A DNA stretch of 64,000 nucleotides from Chloroflexota bacterium (GTDB taxonomy: Bacteria > Chloroflexota > Anaerolineae > Anaerolineales > Anaerolineaceae): the NCBI GenBank assembly GCA_021825925.1, contig JAKAFP010000002.1:434001-498000 (forward strand), read 5' to 3'. Under the pieces are notes generated by a model. The model was given only the letters and a program-made list of their open reading frames with translations, did not search any database and was not told where the DNA came from. Of this stretch, positions 53,163 to 61,923 are shown in pieces. Numbering within the stretch: position 1 is the stretch's first letter; the number at the start of each line of letters is the position of its first letter. The translations under genes were made by a program, and so were the position numbers.

Positions 53163-54583
53163 GGCCGGTAAGGAGTAACTGTAGGGGTTGGCGGGGTCGG
53201 AGTTATGGTTGGCGTCTCCGTTGGCGGTTGTGTTTGCGTGGGCAACATGGTTGAGGTTGGTTGTGCCGTGACCTGGGGGGTTGCCGTGGCCATGCCTGCG
53301 CCGGTAAAGTCCATATTCATCACCTGACCACTGCCACCGAGAACGCCAAGGTCCTGTTGGTTGTAATAAACCTGAAGAGCAGCAGCATTGCCCGTGGTTA
53401 AAGTAATGCGGGTTGAACCAGTATAGGTATAAACATTGCCAGGGACAGTTCTACCGACAAAAACTTCCTTGCCATCAGCGATGATCTTCAAGAAGGCTCT
53501 TTGGTAAGCCACCACCACAACCTGAATGGGTTTATTATCTAACGCGGAAATGGTTGCCATTAGGTCCACCGAAGGGGTATTAACTGTTTCGCCGCCTTCA
53601 GGTGTGGCAGTCAACTGAGATTCCGGAGTAAATTCTTCGGTCAATGCAGCCGGGGTATCCGTACCGATCAGGATGGCTGAAATGGAATCGGTGGTGGGCT
53701 GAGGTTTAGTCTCAGAAGAACCGATCACCTGCAAAGCTCCCCAGATGATCAATATAAACAGCACCGCGAAAACACCACCACCGATCAACAGGTCCGGAGT
53801 TAGGTAGCGGCGCCAGCCGGTTATGGGCGCATTGAACTTCTTGATCTCGGGGCTTTTCTTTTTTGCCAGCTCTTCTTCAGCCTTTTCAATTCGCCGCTGC
53901 TGAAGCCCTTCAGCAAAACGCATCTGTAAAGGTTCGGGTTCCAGATTCATGAAGGCGGCATAATTGTTAAGCATGCCCCGCCCCTGAACCGTGGAAGGTA
54001 GATCATCCACCAGACCATTTTCGAGCGCATATATATACAATTCGCGGATCTTGATCTGACGTTCGATATCATAACGGGAAAGACCCAACGCTTCACGCTG
54101 CTGTTGAAGATCAGCGCCAATGGATTTAAAAATAGCGGTTGAGACTTTCTCGGGAATGTCTTTTTCAATAACCGGGATTTGAACCGGTTGAGGTTCCTGT
54201 CTCCTCTTGCCTGGGAGTACCTTTGATACAAGATCGAGTACGCTCTTCGGGTTTTCATCAATGACAGGCTGCTGGACCGGGTTGAATGGCAGCGCAACAG
54301 AGTCCACCGGGTTTACCGGATTTTCATCCTTTTTGTCAGGCGTTTCGACTGGGCGGCCGGGTTCCAATATTTCAAGCGGGTTTAGCCCGAGATAAGAAGC
54401 ATACAATCGGATGAATCCACGCAATTGGGCTTGAGAAGAGATGGCCCCCATGCGGTCTTCTTCGATGGCTTGAAGGAACTGAATGCGAATATTCGTCTCT
54501 AGAGCTGCCTGCTCTAGGGTTAGTTTTTTTTCTTCACGCTTGCTTCGTAATAATTGGCCGGGCGAAATCGCCATATTTTTCAC
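53159..54583 (-). CDS. RodZ-like protein with two HTH domains and a DUF4115-type exterior domain
   Basis: A 474-residue protein. HTH 1 (about 8-70) reads LLRSKREEKKLTLEQAALET, and a second HTH (about 155-220) LQQQREALGLSRYDIERQIK. After a charged linker comes one membrane helix (about 275-297) and an outside part with a DUF4115-like beta domain (about 345-440) and a Thr/Pro-rich tail. Ordinary RodZ has one HTH. RodZ links MreB to the membrane in rods; that role here is not certain. Start GTG at 54583 or ATG at 54574. Confidence 0.85.
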   Translation of the reverse strand: MKNMAISPGQLLRSKREEKKLTLEQAALETNIRIQFLQAIEEDRMGAISSQAQLRGFIRLYASYLGLNPLEILEPGRPVETPDKKDENPVNPVDSVALPFNPVQQPVIDENPKSVLDLVSKVLPGKRRQEPQPVQIPVIEKDIPEKVSTAIFKSIGADLQQQREALGLSRYDIERQIKIRELYIYALENGLVDDLPSTVQGRGMLNNYAAFMNLEPEPLQMRFAEGLQQRRIEKAEEELAKKKSPEIKKFNAPITGWRRYLTPDLLIGGGVFAVLFILIIWGALQVIGSSETKPQPTTDSISAILIGTDTPAALTEEFTPESQLTATPEGGETVNTPSVDLMATISALDNKPIQVVVVAYQRAFLKIIADGKEVFVGRTVPGNVYTYTGSTRITLTTGNAAALQVYYNQQDLGVLGGSGQVMNMDFTGAGMATATPQVTAQPTSTMLPTQTQPPTETPTITPTPPTPTVTPYRP

Positions 54584-54656
54584 TTTTTACCAAAGACCGG
54601 TCAGCCAGCCGTGAGGCTGAACTGGCCGGTCAAATTGTTCGTTTGGAACTCAGTAC

Positions 54657-55241
54657 CTATTCAGCAGCGGCTTCAGGTGCTTCTTCTGCAGCGGCTTCTT
54701 CGACAACAGGTGCTTCAACAACGGGTGCTTCAACCACAGGTTCTGCAGCTTTTTCAGCTTTTGCCTTGCCCTTGCCGCCATCCTTGAGGGTGGATTCACC
54801 TTCACGGGTTACGACAACTTTGACTTTCGGGTTCAGGTCAATGGTCAAACGCACGGTGGCATGATGTTCGCCAAGGTTGCGGATGGGTTCTGATTCGATC
54901 TGATGACGTTCAATCTTGGTGCCCATTTTTTGATTCAAGGCATCAGCAACCATCTGGGATGTGATGGAACCGTAAAGCTTACCGGTTTCACCAGCTTTGG
55001 TAAAGAAGGAAAGCTCAACACCTTCCAACTGTTCTGCAAGTCCGCTCATTTCCTGGTTCAAGGCGGCGCGGGTGACTGCAGCTTTGGCACGGATGCGTTC
55101 CACAGTGGATAAGGCACCCGGGGTGGCCAAGACAGCCAATCCCTGCGGGATGAGGAAGTTGCGGCCAAAACCATCAGCGACTTTCTTGACATCGCCGGCA
55201 TGACCCAGTTTGTAAACATCTTTGATCAATAAGACTTTCAT
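54657..55241 (-). CDS. rplI: 50S ribosomal protein L9 with acidic Ala-rich tail
   Basis: The product begins MKVLLIKDVYKLGHAGDVKK and has GFGRNFLIPQGLAVLAT (about 27-43), the L9 core. The ATG at 55241 is preferred to 55268. After residue 150 a tail of about 45 residues is made of Lys then Ala, Glu, Val and Pro in repeated motifs (VVEAPVVEAPVVEE), absent from typical L9. Confidence 0.95.
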   Translation of the reverse strand: MKVLLIKDVYKLGHAGDVKKVADGFGRNFLIPQGLAVLATPGALSTVERIRAKAAVTRAALNQEMSGLAEQLEGVELSFFTKAGETGKLYGSITSQMVADALNQKMGTKIERHQIESEPIRNLGEHHATVRLTIDLNPKVKVVVTREGESTLKDGGKGKAKAEKAAEPVVEAPVVEAPVVEEAAAEEAPEAAAE

Positions 55242-55352
55242 TTTCAAGCCCTTTCGAAATAGATTCACGCGAAGGGTACAACGCGCGTCAATTGAAGATT
55301 TTACCTTATGCAGGGAGATTGGTCAATGAACGAAAACCGGAAAGAAATCGCC

Positions 55353-56930
55353 TTACTGTGCTTTTTTCTTTCGTTTGGCAGCTCTGGTTCCAGTTTTAAC
55401 GTTTTTATAAAGATCATTGATCTTTCCCACCACATCGGTGTTCAGATCAAGCGGATTGGCCACCTGGGCATCCAAATCCACGGAGGAGGTGTGATTTTCC
55501 ACTACAACCTGAACCAGCGGCGGTTGAACTGCCGTCTGGTTTTGGACAGGCTGCTTTTGTTCAATGGGTGGTGATTTTGGAGCGACCTTTTTGACTGGGG
55601 TTGAGACAGTCGAGGTTTTTCTCACAAACCAGAACGGACTGGATGCCGCGATCTTCTGCTTGACTCTTTCTTCATCCAGGATCTCAATATCGAAGGGAGT
55701 ATTAATGATCATCTGCGGCCGGCGTTTGAAGGATGTGATAAGCCCTGTCACACTAACCCATTTATCCTGGTAGTCTAGTGGGTCGCCACCTATATCATGC
55801 AAAAGATTTAATGCCTCATCCCATAAGACCACGGTAAAACATTTTAATTTCCAGTTGCCAAAATTCAAGAATACGTGGGGGACCTTGTCGCGAGACATTC
55901 CGCTAAAGATTTCTTCAATCTTACCCACCACCGTCACGATCTCACCCAGGCGGGGAGTAAACAAGTATTTCTTCTGTGCATCAAGCACAATCGTGCGTTC
56001 TGGCTCGGCATTCCCTGCATCCGCAACCGTGTCAAAGAATTCAAGTCCAAGTCCGTTGACAAATTCTTCCAGTCTTGGCACCTGGCGTACATCCATTAAA
56101 CACATTTGTCTGAACTGACGGACATCCCTGTTTAATGAAGCAATGGTTTCCATTTCTTGCAACAAGGGGGATTGCCATGGATGTTCAAAGTCAGCGCGGC
56201 GGAAGAGTAAGCCTTCGCCACCGGTTTCATAGTTGAACCAAAACTTCGAATCAATAGCCAGTGCTTTGATCGCGAGGTAAATCACAATACTTGAAAACCG
56301 ATCGGTGGTGAGATCAAAAATGGTTTCATCCCGACCTGGATGTTGAAAATGTGGGTTACCTATCTCACAAGATTGTTGCTGTTTCATTTCAGGCACATTC
56401 ATGCCATCATAATCAACCAATACCAGCTTTGAATCTCGTACCATAATGTTCTGGTGTGAAAGATCGCCATGCGTGATCTTTCTATGTTCAAGGTCAAGGA
56501 CCATTTGAAAGAACTGGGCAGCCAATTTTGCCAGTGCAGCCGGTTGGTCCAAATGGCGGATGACGTAAGACTCGAGGGTTTCACCTTCCACCCACTTCAT
56601 GAAGGTAATGGGGTAATGAACTCCTTTAATGGTAATACCCTCAGGGATGTATTGAATGGCTTCGAGGTAATCCACTCTGGCTTTTTGGATATAGCGGTTG
56701 ATGCTGGCATAACGTTCAGCGCGGTCCGCAACATGCCGGTGAAAACAACGCAGCGCGTAGGTGGATTTTCCGTCTGTCAGTTTATAGGTCAAAGCAAATC
56801 CGCCCGAACGCACCCGTGGGAGCCCCCAAAGATCGGATTCTGCCTCGCATTGCTGCAAACCGAGCGGAACCAGACAGCGTGATGGATGCTGCAAGGCTGC
56901 CTGATATTCATTGAACGCCGGGTACTTCAT
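55353..56930 (-). CDS. protein-kinase-like protein with OB-fold domain (TerY-P triad kinase)
   Basis: A 525-residue protein. Residues about 25-260 look like a Ser/Thr-kinase fold: SGGFALTYKL, YALRCF (Arg in place of the usual beta3 Lys), HGDLSHQNIMV (about 157-167; catalytic Asp and Asn) and LVLVDYDGM for the DFG segment. Residues about 305-430 contain an OB-fold-like beta region (KWVSVTGLITSFKRRPQMII). A Lys-rich tail ends the protein. It is the last of three adjacent genes VWA-PP2C-kinase. That gene set is known from published genome comparisons as the TerY-P triad, linked to phosphorylation-based stress signalling. Confidence 0.8.
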   Translation of the reverse strand: MKYPAFNEYQAALQHPSRCLVPLGLQQCEAESDLWGLPRVRSGGFALTYKLTDGKSTYALRCFHRHVADRAERYASINRYIQKARVDYLEAIQYIPEGITIKGVHYPITFMKWVEGETLESYVIRHLDQPAALAKLAAQFFQMVLDLEHRKITHGDLSHQNIMVRDSKLVLVDYDGMNVPEMKQQQSCEIGNPHFQHPGRDETIFDLTTDRFSSIVIYLAIKALAIDSKFWFNYETGGEGLLFRRADFEHPWQSPLLQEMETIASLNRDVRQFRQMCLMDVRQVPRLEEFVNGLGLEFFDTVADAGNAEPERTIVLDAQKKYLFTPRLGEIVTVVGKIEEIFSGMSRDKVPHVFLNFGNWKLKCFTVVLWDEALNLLHDIGGDPLDYQDKWVSVTGLITSFKRRPQMIINTPFDIEILDEERVKQKIAASSPFWFVRKTSTVSTPVKKVAPKSPPIEQKQPVQNQTAVQPPLVQVVVENHTSSVDLDAQVANPLDLNTDVVGKINDLYKNVKTGTRAAKRKKKAQ

Positions 56931-56951
56931 AGAACGTTATTCTCCATCATA

Positions 56952-57722
56952 CTAATCATCCACCGTTAAGCAGATCAAACTGGTATCGTCATTCTTTATT
57001 AACGACTGACGACGCAAATACCTGATCCAGGTTTGAAATCTGACCAGTGAAGTGAGGTTTTCACTGACCAACGCCCAGGTAAGCGAACCGGATTCTAGGT
57101 TGCGCATCATCCACTCGGAGAGGGCGTCAGTGGCGATCAAAAAATGATCGCCGCGCTGCCATTTGCCCGACAGCGACCCACCCTTTGAACGAGTATAAGA
57201 AAGATTGGTCGAAACAAGTTCTGGTGTATTTGAAAATTCCCTGGCCTGGGTGAATGGAAAGGTGGATACAAATTTGCCTTTCACCACTTGAAAAAGGCAG
57301 GTATCACCTACCGCAGTAACCGTCCAGCCATGGTCAGCAGGAAGGGTATTGTGCGGATATATCCCGTTCGTCTGCCAGATATGGAAACACATCAATGTGG
57401 AAAAGGCACCCTGCTTGACTTTAATGGCTGTCGGCCAGGGCAGATCCTTTTCCGGCAATGCGGCTTTCCAAGAAGCACGGGCTGCATTGATGGTCTGATA
57501 AAAATCCTTTGAGGTATCATGTGAAAGGCTGGACTCTTTCACCAACAGGTTGGCCCACAACTTGGAAAAGGATGACGTGGTTGCACCATCGGCCATGGCG
57601 CAGCTAAAATGATCTACGATCAGGCTGCTGCCGTTGACCAGTTGAGGATAAACCGCATCCTCGTTTTCCTCTTCGCGATTGCCCTCTTTGCAGAGGCTAA
57701 AGGCCTTCCACACCAATTTCAT
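56952..57722 (-). CDS. PP2C-like protein phosphatase (TerY-P triad)
   Basis: A 256-residue protein with the PP2C-like order: EGNREEENEDAVYP (about 13-26), CAMADGATTSS (about 41-51, the DG motif), VTAVGDTCLFQV (about 135) and HFLIATDALSEWM (about 193-205). It is encoded 21 bases upstream of the kinase and 8 bases after the VWA gene, so the phosphatase would reverse the kinase. Confidence 0.82.
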   Translation of the reverse strand: MKLVWKAFSLCKEGNREEENEDAVYPQLVNGSSLIVDHFSCAMADGATTSSFSKLWANLLVKESSLSHDTSKDFYQTINAARASWKAALPEKDLPWPTAIKVKQGAFSTLMCFHIWQTNGIYPHNTLPADHGWTVTAVGDTCLFQVVKGKFVSTFPFTQAREFSNTPELVSTNLSYTRSKGGSLSGKWQRGDHFLIATDALSEWMMRNLESGSLTWALVSENLTSLVRFQTWIRYLRRQSLIKNDDTSLICLTVDD

Positions 57723-57730
57723 GAGCGAAC

Positions 57731-58576
57731 TTATAACTGAATATTGGCAGGGCGAGTTCCAATCTCGAGCGCCTGGACAATGCCGGCAATGTCGGCATTA
57801 TAAACCAAACCACGAGCACCTTCTTCCAAGGTTGTGCCCATCAATTCTTCACTGGTGGCGCGCATCTTGGGAGTTAATGGAGAGCTCACCTCGAACATGA
57901 CCCGTGAGAAGTGATCAGGCAAGTCTTTGGCTTCGAGGGGGAAAACGATCTGGCGGGATAACTCATTGGATGAAGAGTGAACTGTAAGAATGGTGCAATT
58001 GCCATCTTCGGTGGCAAGAGATTTAATCAATTCGGCGGGTACACGCACATCGCCGTCGTTGGCCTCACCATCGGTCAGATTGATCACGGTGGGAGGATAG
58101 GACTGCGGGTGTTCGTCCACCCAGGCTGCCAGAATCTCGTGAGCTTTGGTGAGGGCGGCGCACATGGGGGTTTGTCCACGGGCCACGGCATCCACCCAGA
58201 CGGGGAATTTGGTGCTGACTTCAATGAATCCACCAACGCCATCCGATTCTTTCTTCACGCGATCTTCAATGCGCAGGGGATGTTCATAGATATCATCAAT
58301 CCAAACCAGGTCGTTTTCGGCAAGCTCGCCACCCAAGGCGGATTTTACTTCGAAACCGTAACCGATCACTCCGACCTGATAATACTTTCTGATTTCCATA
58401 TCCTTGGATGCAGAAACCACAAGGCTTTGGATGACCTTATTCAAGGCATCTGCCACGAATTCTGATTTTTTTGGGTTACCGGGAATGCCCATAATGGGAT
58501 TTTGCATGGATGTGGAATGGTCTACAAGAAAAAGAAAACAGGTGGGGTTCATACGGCTAATTTCTGCAGAATACAT
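57731..58576 (-). CDS. VWA domain protein (TerY-like)
   Basis: A protein of about 281 residues with a von Willebrand A domain. The MIDAS motif is VDHSTSMQN (about 15-23), with Thr in GQTPMCAAL (about 135) and Asp in NLTDGEAND (about 165). The ATG at 58576 has TGGAGGC upstream, normal spacing, and removes an odd hydrophobic N-terminus of the longer reading from 58732. This is the first gene of the VWA-PP2C-kinase set. Confidence 0.82.
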   Translation of the reverse strand: MYSAEISRMNPTCFLFLVDHSTSMQNPIMGIPGNPKKSEFVADALNKVIQSLVVSASKDMEIRKYYQVGVIGYGFEVKSALGGELAENDLVWIDDIYEHPLRIEDRVKKESDGVGGFIEVSTKFPVWVDAVARGQTPMCAALTKAHEILAAWVDEHPQSYPPTVINLTDGEANDGDVRVPAELIKSLATEDGNCTILTVHSSSNELSRQIVFPLEAKDLPDHFSRVMFEVSSPLTPKMRATSEELMGTTLEEGARGLVYNADIAGIVQALEIGTRPANIQL

Positions 58577-58781
58577 GTGAAGCCTCCAAAAAATCAAGTT
58601 ATTGGTAAATCGTGATTCGTGATTAATAAATCGTGAATCGTTGATAACAATTGGTAAACAACTTCTCTTAATTCTATAAGAAACCAATACTAAGAGGAAT
58701 AATAATCTAATAAATTTCTTGTAAATTATCAACTACTTTACAAAAAACATTGATGATTATACCGGATATGCATTATGTATT

Positions 58782-59321
58782 CTATAAGCCAGGTTTCCAG
58801 GACATCAGAAAGTCCACCTGTTCATCCGCCTCAGGGCTGCGTATCCACCTGCTGGGAACCTGATGACGAAGCTTCTGTATCTCTGCTAGAACCTGTTTGG
58901 GAGGAAGACCATGTCTGATCAAGTGGCAGCCCACCACTGTACCAGTTCGCCCAATCCCGGCAATGCAATGCACATAAACCGGCTCGTTTATTGCTATGCT
59001 CTCATCAATTTCATCCAATATTGTTCTCATGTTGGAAACGGTCGGAATGGAGCGATCTTCGATGGGATGGTTGGAATAGAGCATGGTTTTCATATACCCG
59101 TTCCCCTCATCCAAAAGAATTTCCCTGTAGGCAGGCATGGTATCTTGAGGATGAGTCAGATCAATCACATGGAGGATGCCGGATTTAATCAAAGCCTGAA
59201 GGCGGCGGCGGGTTTCCAATTCATCATAACGGGCTGGATACTCACCTGCCATGATCAAATCCTCTTTAACCCAATATGACTCGGGGTAAGGTAACGTAGT
59301 AACGCTAGCTGCCATGCTCAA
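58782..59321 (-). CDS. dual-specificity/tyrosine phosphatase
   Basis: A 179-residue protein with the phosphatase signature VHCIAGIGRTGTVVG (about 126-140; CX5R) and an Asp-containing loop upstream (DRSIPTVSNM). It is encoded 205 bases upstream of the TerY-like gene, on the same strand. It may act on proteins of the neighbouring kinase or on nucleotides or lipids (inference). The gap between contains degenerate heptamers (58603-58650). Confidence 0.85.
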   Translation of the reverse strand: MSMAASVTTLPYPESYWVKEDLIMAGEYPARYDELETRRRLQALIKSGILHVIDLTHPQDTMPAYREILLDEGNGYMKTMLYSNHPIEDRSIPTVSNMRTILDEIDESIAINEPVYVHCIAGIGRTGTVVGCHLIRHGLPPKQVLAEIQKLRHQVPSRWIRSPEADEQVDFLMSWKPGL

Positions 59322-59325
59322 ATTC

Positions 59326-60444
59326 CTATCTATCGTTTAAGATGAATCGTTTGCGATATCTCATGATCAAGACCAACACTAAAAATTGGAAGGTCGCCAA
59401 CACGATGGTCGAAAATTGGTCAAAATAGAATACCAGCAAATTGACCATGGTAATGCCCACGATCAATCCAATCATGCCCAACCAGGACCCCAGTTTTTCA
59501 GATTTAAACAGGAACAAGAAGGCAGCCACCAGAATCACCAGCGCCAGACTCCCTTCCATCATCACCCGGGCTTCAAACCAATTCAGCCCACTGGCATTGC
59601 GTACGAGTCTGTTAGAGATCAGCTCATTATAAAAAACCTGAAGTTGAGCGACGTTTTTTGATATGGTAAAGAAAAAAATAGGCGATATCAGTGACCAGAC
59701 AGCGCTGCCGAACAACCCGACAATGATGGCGAGCCGTAGATGAGGTTTGGACAAGAACTTACGTTCAAACCTGATCAATTTCATTCTAAGACGATCCAGG
59801 AGGTTTGGCTGTAAAACATTTCCCTGGGGAGGTTGTTTTTGCAGATAGAGCTTCAGAGATTCAGCCAAATCAGACAGGTCTTTGCGGTCTGAATTTTTGC
59901 TTACCTCGGCCAGCGATTGAATCAGTTCTTCGCGTTCATAAGCGGATAAGTCCCGATCCAGTACTTCTGAAAACTTCTCCAGAATTTCGTACATCCTAGA
60001 GCGGGTATTTTTTGGCCGGTTTTGGCGAACCTGAAAAGCCAACAAGACGGTCAAAAGAAAAAATACATAAATGATCGGTGCTGCAGAAGGATAGAAATAA
60101 TCGTTGGTGCTGGTGATGAATTTGCCAACCTCGTCAATGAACAAACCCACCCCAAGCCCGGCGATCAAAGCCGAAAGTGTGGCAGCCCATTCATTGACAA
60201 AAATAATTGTAATCAAGGCAGCGGCGAAAAGGAGCAACCCACCCCATAAGACATGGGCAATGTGTAGTTCACCTCCGCCCAGCTGCGGATACCCCGTCAG
60301 TTCGAGGAATAAACGGGTGGCAGACACTGAGAATGCGAAACTGATCAGGGTAATGACAATATTCTGACCTGCTCTAAAACGGAGCACCAGGCTTCGATCC
60401 ATATGAGGATTTCGTGATCTTGATCTTTGATCTTTTGAGGTCAT
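59326..60444 (-). CDS. polytopic membrane protein of unknown function
   Basis: A 372-residue protein with a charged N-terminus (about 1-20), four membrane segments (about 28-150), a helical cytoplasmic part (about 155-235) and about four or five more segments. It lies five bases after the phosphatase on one side and ten bases after the kinase fusion on the other, so all three are one operon. I do not recognise the family. Confidence 0.75.
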   Translation of the reverse strand: MTSKDQRSRSRNPHMDRSLVLRFRAGQNIVITLISFAFSVSATRLFLELTGYPQLGGGELHIAHVLWGGLLLFAAALITIIFVNEWAATLSALIAGLGVGLFIDEVGKFITSTNDYFYPSAAPIIYVFFLLTVLLAFQVRQNRPKNTRSRMYEILEKFSEVLDRDLSAYEREELIQSLAEVSKNSDRKDLSDLAESLKLYLQKQPPQGNVLQPNLLDRLRMKLIRFERKFLSKPHLRLAIIVGLFGSAVWSLISPIFFFTISKNVAQLQVFYNELISNRLVRNASGLNWFEARVMMEGSLALVILVAAFLFLFKSEKLGSWLGMIGLIVGITMVNLLVFYFDQFSTIVLATFQFLVLVLIMRYRKRFILNDR

Positions 60445-60454
60445 GCATCCACCA

Positions 60455-61804
60455 TCAATACTTCAGGCTCGATCCGCCGATGAACTCTCTCACGACCGAA
60501 TCTGATGGAATAATACTATCATCTTGCACCGCTTGCATGGTTTTTAATAATTCGGCTACTCTATTGGCACGCATATAGGCATCTTCCCGCAAGGGGTCAC
60601 CGCGGTAGCGCTTCTGCCAATCCAAAAAGTGGTTCAGTAGACGATGAATGTAGATTGGCAGTTCATAGGGCATGGCAGAATTGATGATCTCGTCCGCCCG
60701 GATGATATTTGGGATGATATGGCGCATTTCACTGTCGCGCACATAATGCCAGTGTTCAAGCGTCTGGCGTGGATCATAAGCTCGGTAAACTTCGTCCCGC
60801 AGCATTCGCCGCATCAGGCGGATGTCCGTCCAATGGATGTACTCTCCATCAGCACCTTTCATCTGAAGCAGCGGTTCAAGAAAAATCTTGTACTTATTAT
60901 TATCAGAGATATCGCTGGTAAGCCCCGGAAACAACCCATGCAGCGAATCAATAAGAATCAATTCATCCGATTTGAGGGTCATGGGGGTCACATTCGGTCC
61001 ACGTTTGCCAAGCTTGAAATCGTAGAAAGGCACATTCACCTGATTGCCGGCTACCAATTCAGTGAGATGGCGATTGATCAGATCCAGATCAAGCGCATGT
61101 GGTGTTTCAAAATCATAATCGCCAAATTCATCCTTGGGATGTTGGTCGAGATTAAGAAAATAGTTATCCACGTTCAGGGTTACCAATTTGAGTCCGTGTT
61201 CCTTGAGTTTCTGATTGATCTTGATGGTGGTGGTCGTTTTACCAGAGGAAGAAGGGCCGGTGATGAGCACCATTTTTAATTCATTTTTGCGTGCTAAAAT
61301 TCCCTTGACCGCGTTTTCCACATCCACGGTATAGGCGGCTTCAGACTCGGTTACAATCTGAGAGTATTCCCCCGCCCTGATCCGATGATTCAAACCTTCA
61401 ACCGTATTGACCCCATGCGAGACAGCCCAATCCAAAACATGCCAGATCTTTGCCCAGGGGATGTTGGGGGAAGGTTGATTTGAGTGAGTGGATAAAGTCT
61501 CTTGCTGTTTTCGATGATTGGCGCGCTCGTTACGATAAAGGATGTAGGCTTTTGCCACCCTGGCATGACCATTTTCGATCAGTACCTTTTCGACTACATC
61601 CTGAATTTCTTCGATAAAGGGCATGTAATCCGGATCAGGATGACGTTCAAGAATTTCAACCACCTGCTGAGAGAGCGACTTGGCCAGCTCGCGATCGCGA
61701 CCACCAACTTCAACTGCGGCCCGGTAGATGGCATTTGTAATACGATCCGGTGTAAAAGGCACCACAGCGCCTGAACGTTTGATCACTGATTTGATTCTAC
61801 CCAT
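60455..61804 (-). CDS. ATP-cone domain fused to a uridine-kinase-like P-loop kinase
   Basis: A 449-residue protein. Residues about 1-95 are an ATP-cone (VIKRSGAVVPFTPDRITNA ... ENGHARVAKAYILYRNER), the nucleotide sensor known from ribonucleotide reductases and NrdR. Residues about 185-390 form a PRK/uridine-kinase-type domain: LITGPSSSGKTTTTIKI, TLNVDNYFLN, DYDFETPHALDLDL and LIDSLHGLFPG. The join is without a stop. An allosterically controlled nucleoside kinase is a reasonable inference, but the substrate is uncertain. Confidence 0.88.
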   Translation of the reverse strand: MGRIKSVIKRSGAVVPFTPDRITNAIYRAAVEVGGRDRELAKSLSQQVVEILERHPDPDYMPFIEEIQDVVEKVLIENGHARVAKAYILYRNERANHRKQQETLSTHSNQPSPNIPWAKIWHVLDWAVSHGVNTVEGLNHRIRAGEYSQIVTESEAAYTVDVENAVKGILARKNELKMVLITGPSSSGKTTTTIKINQKLKEHGLKLVTLNVDNYFLNLDQHPKDEFGDYDFETPHALDLDLINRHLTELVAGNQVNVPFYDFKLGKRGPNVTPMTLKSDELILIDSLHGLFPGLTSDISDNNKYKIFLEPLLQMKGADGEYIHWTDIRLMRRMLRDEVYRAYDPRQTLEHWHYVRDSEMRHIIPNIIRADEIINSAMPYELPIYIHRLLNHFLDWQKRYRGDPLREDAYMRANRVAELLKTMQAVQDDSIIPSDSVVREFIGGSSLKY

Positions 61805-61923
61805 ATAACCCTCGGCATAAGATGATATATAAGATTATACAAAGATTCATGGCAATATATACGAAAAAATGGACGATTCACGCGAAGCGTCCATTTTCAG
61901 GATGAACTTTCTCTACAGACGAA

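Noticed and set aside
57731..58732. Longer VWA protein with an N-terminal signal peptide starting at 58732
   Set aside because: The extra 52 residues have no ribosome site and include repeat-derived sequence; the ATG at 58576 has GGAGG at good spacing.
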